The notes beneath the pieces were generated by a model that saw only the letters and a list, made by a program, of their open reading frames with translations, did no database searches and was not told the DNA's origin. Shown here piece by piece: positions 61,884 to 64,000 of a DNA stretch of 64,000 nucleotides; the first letter of the stretch is position 1; every line of letters starts with the position of its first letter. A program made the position numbers and the translations under genes. Source of the stretch: Acidimicrobiaceae bacterium (lineage in GTDB: Bacteria; Actinomycetota; Acidimicrobiia; Acidimicrobiales; UBA8190); the NCBI GenBank assembly GCA_003151475.1, contig PLXQ01000065.1:1-64000 (forward strand), in the 5' to 3' direction.

Positions 61884-61955
61884 AGGGGTGAGGCGCCGGT
61901 TGCCGAGCGGTCCCCGATGACCGCCGCCGACGAGGTTCGATTCCTCGCGCCCCTG
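61884..61955 (+). tRNA. tRNA-like element 1 (8-nt anticodon loop, probable pseudo-tRNA)
   Basis: A 7-base-pair acceptor stem (AGGGGTG/CGCCCCT, one G-T) and a perfect T-arm (CGAGG-TTCGATT-CCTCG) joined without a gap leave little doubt about tRNA ancestry. The D-arm is short (GGC-GCCGGTT-GCC). The anticodon stem GCGGT/ACCGC encloses eight bases (CCCCGATG) and lacks T33. Identity cannot be assigned. It may be a pseudo-tRNA or an unusual functional RNA. CCA is not encoded. Confidence 0.5.
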
Positions 61956-62086
61956 CGAGCGTGGCACGTCCATTTGGCTCTATGGGCTTGGTCATGCGCG
62001 TCCAAATAGATCCTTGAAAACCGAAGAGATCGCCAATAAAGGATCGGACCCTGCTGTCACCATGAGGCGGCCCGACCGATCCCAGC

Positions 62087-62171
62087 GCGGGCGTGGCGGA
62101 ACAGGAAGACGCACCGGCCTCAGGAGCCGGCGGACCGACGGTCCATGAGGTTTCGATCCTCTCCGCCCGCA
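62087..62171 (+). tRNA. tRNA-Leu (anticodon CAG), T-stem imperfect
   Basis: This 85-base class II tRNA has acceptor GCGGGCG/CGCCCGC, a D-arm GCG...CGC with GG in the loop, and anticodon arm CCGGC-CTCAGGA-GCCGG with CAG at 62121-62123. The long variable arm is GGACC/GGTCC, and the T-loop TTCGATC. The T-stem GAGGT/CTCTC has a T-C clash at the normally invariant 53-61 pair and a G-T pair, so it may be weakened. TTGAAA and ATAAAG (62013-62040) could form its promoter. Confidence 0.75.
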
Positions 62172-62311
62172 CTCTGGCGGGAGCCCGGCCGATGGCCGGA
62201 CACGCCCCCCACCGGTGCCGGTCCGCCCCGACCGGCTCCCCACCCGGCCATTGCGGTGTCACCTTCCCGAGGAGACGCCGACACACGGGTGAGTCGGGCT
62301 CCCGCCGCCCG

Positions 62312-62384
62312 GACGCGTGAGCTCACGGGAAGAGCGCCAGATCAACTGATCTGGAGGAGGCGGGTTCGAGACCCGTCCGCGTCG
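62312..62384 (+). tRNA. tRNA-like element 2 (8-nt anticodon loop, probable pseudo-tRNA)
   Basis: The layout is that of a class I tRNA: acceptor GACGCGT/CCGCGTC (six of seven pairs), D-arm GCTC-ACGGGAA-GAGC, 5-base variable loop, T-arm GCGGG-TTCGAGA-CCCGT, no CCA. The anticodon stem CCAGA/TCTGG encloses eight bases, TCAACTGA, again without T33; the arm can also be read as a 6-base-pair stem with a 6-base loop. The amino-acid identity is unclear. Element 1 shows the same loop expansion. Confidence 0.5.
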
Positions 62385-62394
62385 CTGGCAGCGT

Positions 62395-62423
62395 CCACCG
62401 GGTCGTAGCGGACGGCCCGGTGG
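62395..62423 (+). terminator. Hairpin after the tRNA cluster
   Basis: CCACCGGG and CCCGGTGG form a perfect 8-base-pair stem with a 13-base loop, ahead of putA. A short TTTT (62444-62447) follows at a distance. It may end tRNA transcription. Confidence 0.4.
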
Positions 62424-62510
62424 GTCGCTGCTCCCTCGCCCGATTTTCAAACGATCCGTGAAAGACCTTGCGGCATCGACGACGCCGCGATCCGGGTGTA
62501 AGAGAAAGAG

Positions 62511-64000
62511 GTGACCCCCGCTTCGGAGGACGAACTCATCGCTCGGTCGGTCACCTTGGCCACCGAGTTGCTGACGGCGTCGCGGGCGCACACGTCGCGC
62601 CGCGAGCGTCGGCGCCAGGGTCACCTGCAGCGGCTTCTGGCCAGCCCATCGGGCACCCGGCTGGCTTTCTCCCTGGCTGACCGGGTGCTCCGGCCGGTGG
62701 ACGCCCGGACGGCCGCCACCGAACTGGCCAGGGTGACGTCCGGTGACCTCGATGGAGTTTCGGCGTCGGATCGCTTCCTCCTGCGCTTGGCGGCGACGGC
62801 GGCCCGGCCCGCTCCCGGTCCCGTCGTGGCCCTGGTGGCGGCCCGCCTCCGACGCGAAGCGGGAAACCTCGTCTACCCGGCAGAGGCGCCTGCACTCGGC
62901 CGCCGTCTGTCGCGACTGCGCGCCCACGAACGCCGTCCCAACTTGAACCTTCTGGGCGAGGCCATCCTGGGTGGCCAGGAGGCGGAGAAGCGGACGGCGG
63001 CGGTGGACGTCCTGCTCCGGCGCGACGACGTCGACTGTGTGTCGGTAAAGGTCTCGTCGATCGCTGCCGGATTGTCGCTCATCGACTTCGAGGGGTCGGT
63101 CAGCCGTATCAGCGAACCCCTTCGGGGTCTGTACCGGACGGCGTCGTCGTACACGCCGGCCAAGCTCGTCAACCTCGACATGGAGGAGCACCGGGACCTC
63201 GACCTCACCGTCGAGTCCTTCACCCGCGTGCTGGACGAACCCGAGTTCGCCCCGCTGACCGCCGGCATCGCACTGCAGGCCTATCTCCCTGACAGCCACG
63301 GTGCCCTCGACCGCCTGTTGTCGTTCGCCCGACTCCGCCAGGCGGCGGGGAGGGCCCCCATCCGCATCCGTCTGGTCAAGGGTGCCAACCTGGCCATGGA
63401 GAGCGTCGACGCCGAGCTCCACGGTTGGCCGCCGGCGCCTTATCGCACGAAGGCCGACACCGATGCGTCGTATGTGGCGCTGCTGGAGCGCCTGGTGGAC
63501 GCCGCCGCCGGTGGATCGGTCCAGGTGGGGGCGGCGTCGCACAACCTCTTCGACGTGGCTCTGGCCCTGGTTCTCGGCCAGGACCGGGAAGCGCCGGTCG
63601 AAATAGAAATGCTGGCCGGCATGGCCGACGGCCAGGCGGCGGCGGTGACCGAGCGATCGGGTCGTCTGCTTCTCTATGTCCCGGCCACCACGCGCCAGGA
63701 CTTCCGCAACGCGCTGGCCTATCTGGCCCGGCGACTGGACGAGAACGCCACCCCCGAAGGATTCCTGCGCCACGTCCTGGATATGCGCCCCGACAGCGCG
63801 GACTGGGAGGAGCAGGCCGGTCGCTTCGCCCGCTCGGTCAGCGCCCGCCGCTCGGTGACCACCGAGCCGTTCCAGACTCAGGATCGCGCCCGCCCGCCGG
63901 CGGCGTCACTCCCGTCTCCCCGAACTCCCGACGCCTGTTTCACGTACGAGCCCGATACCGATCTGACCGTGCCTGCCCATCGCATCTGGGCCCGCGCCGC
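62511..64000 (+). CDS. putA: Bifunctional proline dehydrogenase / glutamate-semialdehyde dehydrogenase (5' part)
   Basis: The frame starts at GTG 62511 behind AAGAGAAAGAG and is open to the window end (496 codons). Visible are proline dehydrogenase motifs in order: CVSVKVSSI, VNLDMEEHRDLDLTVESF, IRLVKGANLAMES, APYRTKADTDASYVALLE, QVGAASHNLFDVALAL and DENATPEGFLRHVLDM. The FAD-dependent domain oxidises proline to pyrroline-5-carboxylate. After a linker the aldehyde dehydrogenase domain should begin near the window edge, as in PutA. The length after the FAD domain (about 70 residues without a stop) supports the fusion, but the second domain is not seen. Confidence 0.88.
   Translation, partial: MTPASEDELIARSVTLATELLTASRAHTSRRERRRQGHLQRLLASPSGTRLAFSLADRVLRPVDARTAATELARVTSGDLDGVSASDRFLLRLAATAARPAPGPVVALVAARLRREAGNLVYPAEAPALGRRLSRLRAHERRPNLNLLGEAILGGQEAEKRTAAVDVLLRRDDVDCVSVKVSSIAAGLSLIDFEGSVSRISEPLRGLYRTASSYTPAKLVNLDMEEHRDLDLTVESFTRVLDEPEFAPLTAGIALQAYLPDSHGALDRLLSFARLRQAAGRAPIRIRLVKGANLAMESVDAELHGWPPAPYRTKADTDASYVALLERLVDAAAGGSVQVGAASHNLFDVALALVLGQDREAPVEIEMLAGMADGQAAAVTERSGRLLLYVPATTRQDFRNALAYLARRLDENATPEGFLRHVLDMRPDSADWEEQAGRFARSVSARRSVTTEPFQTQDRARPPAASLPSPRTPDACFTYEPDTDLTVPAHRIWARA

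Noticed and set aside
61884-61955. tRNA-Ser reading based on TTGCCGAGCGGTC
   Set aside because: That D-arm-like string is typical of tRNA-Ser or tRNA-Leu, but the element is only about 72 bases long and has no long variable arm; acceptor and T-arm pairing support a different register.
62259-63773. 504-codon minus-strand frame opposite putA
   Set aside because: The plus strand holds clear proline dehydrogenase motifs; the minus frame has none.
1-64000. CRISPR arrays, transposons, integrases or prophage genes
   Set aside because: The only direct repeats found are short coding or intergenic repeats; no array with regular spacers and no mobile-element protein was recognised.

Overview
The window is high-GC DNA, about two thirds G+C by eye, with frequent GTG and TTG starts, overlapping stop/start pairs (ATGA, GTGA, TGATG), F420-type and cytochrome P450 oxidoreductases, a DrrAB-like exporter, LAxTG-type wall anchoring and many secreted Ser/Thr-rich proteins. 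This fits an actinobacterium. The secreted repeat of the type GYWEVASDGGIF at 53480-54235 and the mix of acyl-CoA enzymes point toward the Acidimicrobiia. That lineage is an inference, since no rRNA or ribosomal protein is present.

Layout. 1-3250: the end of a hemolysin-III/PAQR membrane protein and a MarR regulator coupled to an ABC exporter. 3410-7561: a Tat-exported phosphoesterase with a lipoprotein, then a Tat DyP peroxidase and a small P-loop kinase. 7626-15909: fatty-acid and aminoglycoside-phosphotransferase-like genes (acyl-CoA synthetase, acyl-CoA dehydrogenase, two APH-fold proteins, SDR) plus a Gfo/Idh/MocA oxidoreductase. 15910-18426: two tandem paralogous secreted proteins, each with its own promoter region and terminator. 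18446-22128: DCC and DUF1990 proteins, Zn alcohol dehydrogenase, cupin, a LysE pseudogene and a methyltransferase. 22284-30540: a DUF2079 membrane protein, desaturase, Ig-like secreted protein, UGM-like flavoprotein, a small secreted peptide with a structured leader, amidase and thioesterase. 30544-33934: a frameshifted MFS gene divergent from HxlR, CMD and SDR genes. 33958-42961: two related membrane GGDEF-EAL proteins flanking P450, carbonic anhydrase and ABC exporter genes. 43135-49898: TetR/MFS divergent from MFS/MerR, then dienelactone hydrolase, DUF6295 and HAD genes. 50029-56782: extracellular proteins (beta-helix, LAFTG-anchored, GH43 plus repeats, SCP plus FnIII). 56805-61347: an ECF41 sigma/CMD pair, LLM flavoprotein and alpha/beta hydrolase. 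61348-62510: no clear protein gene; a structured region, three tRNA-like elements and hairpins. 62511-64000: the 5' part of putA.

Functional themes are lipid and aromatic catabolism, drug or metabolite export under MarR, TetR, MerR or HxlR control, c-di-GMP signalling, and a large exported proteome. Several genes are broken or odd: a LysE remnant, an MFS gene with two compensating frameshifts, a carbonic anhydrase lacking a usable upstream start, an isolated Ig-like fragment, and two tRNA-like elements with 8-nt anticodon loops. No CRISPR array, transposase, integrase or prophage structural gene is visible.
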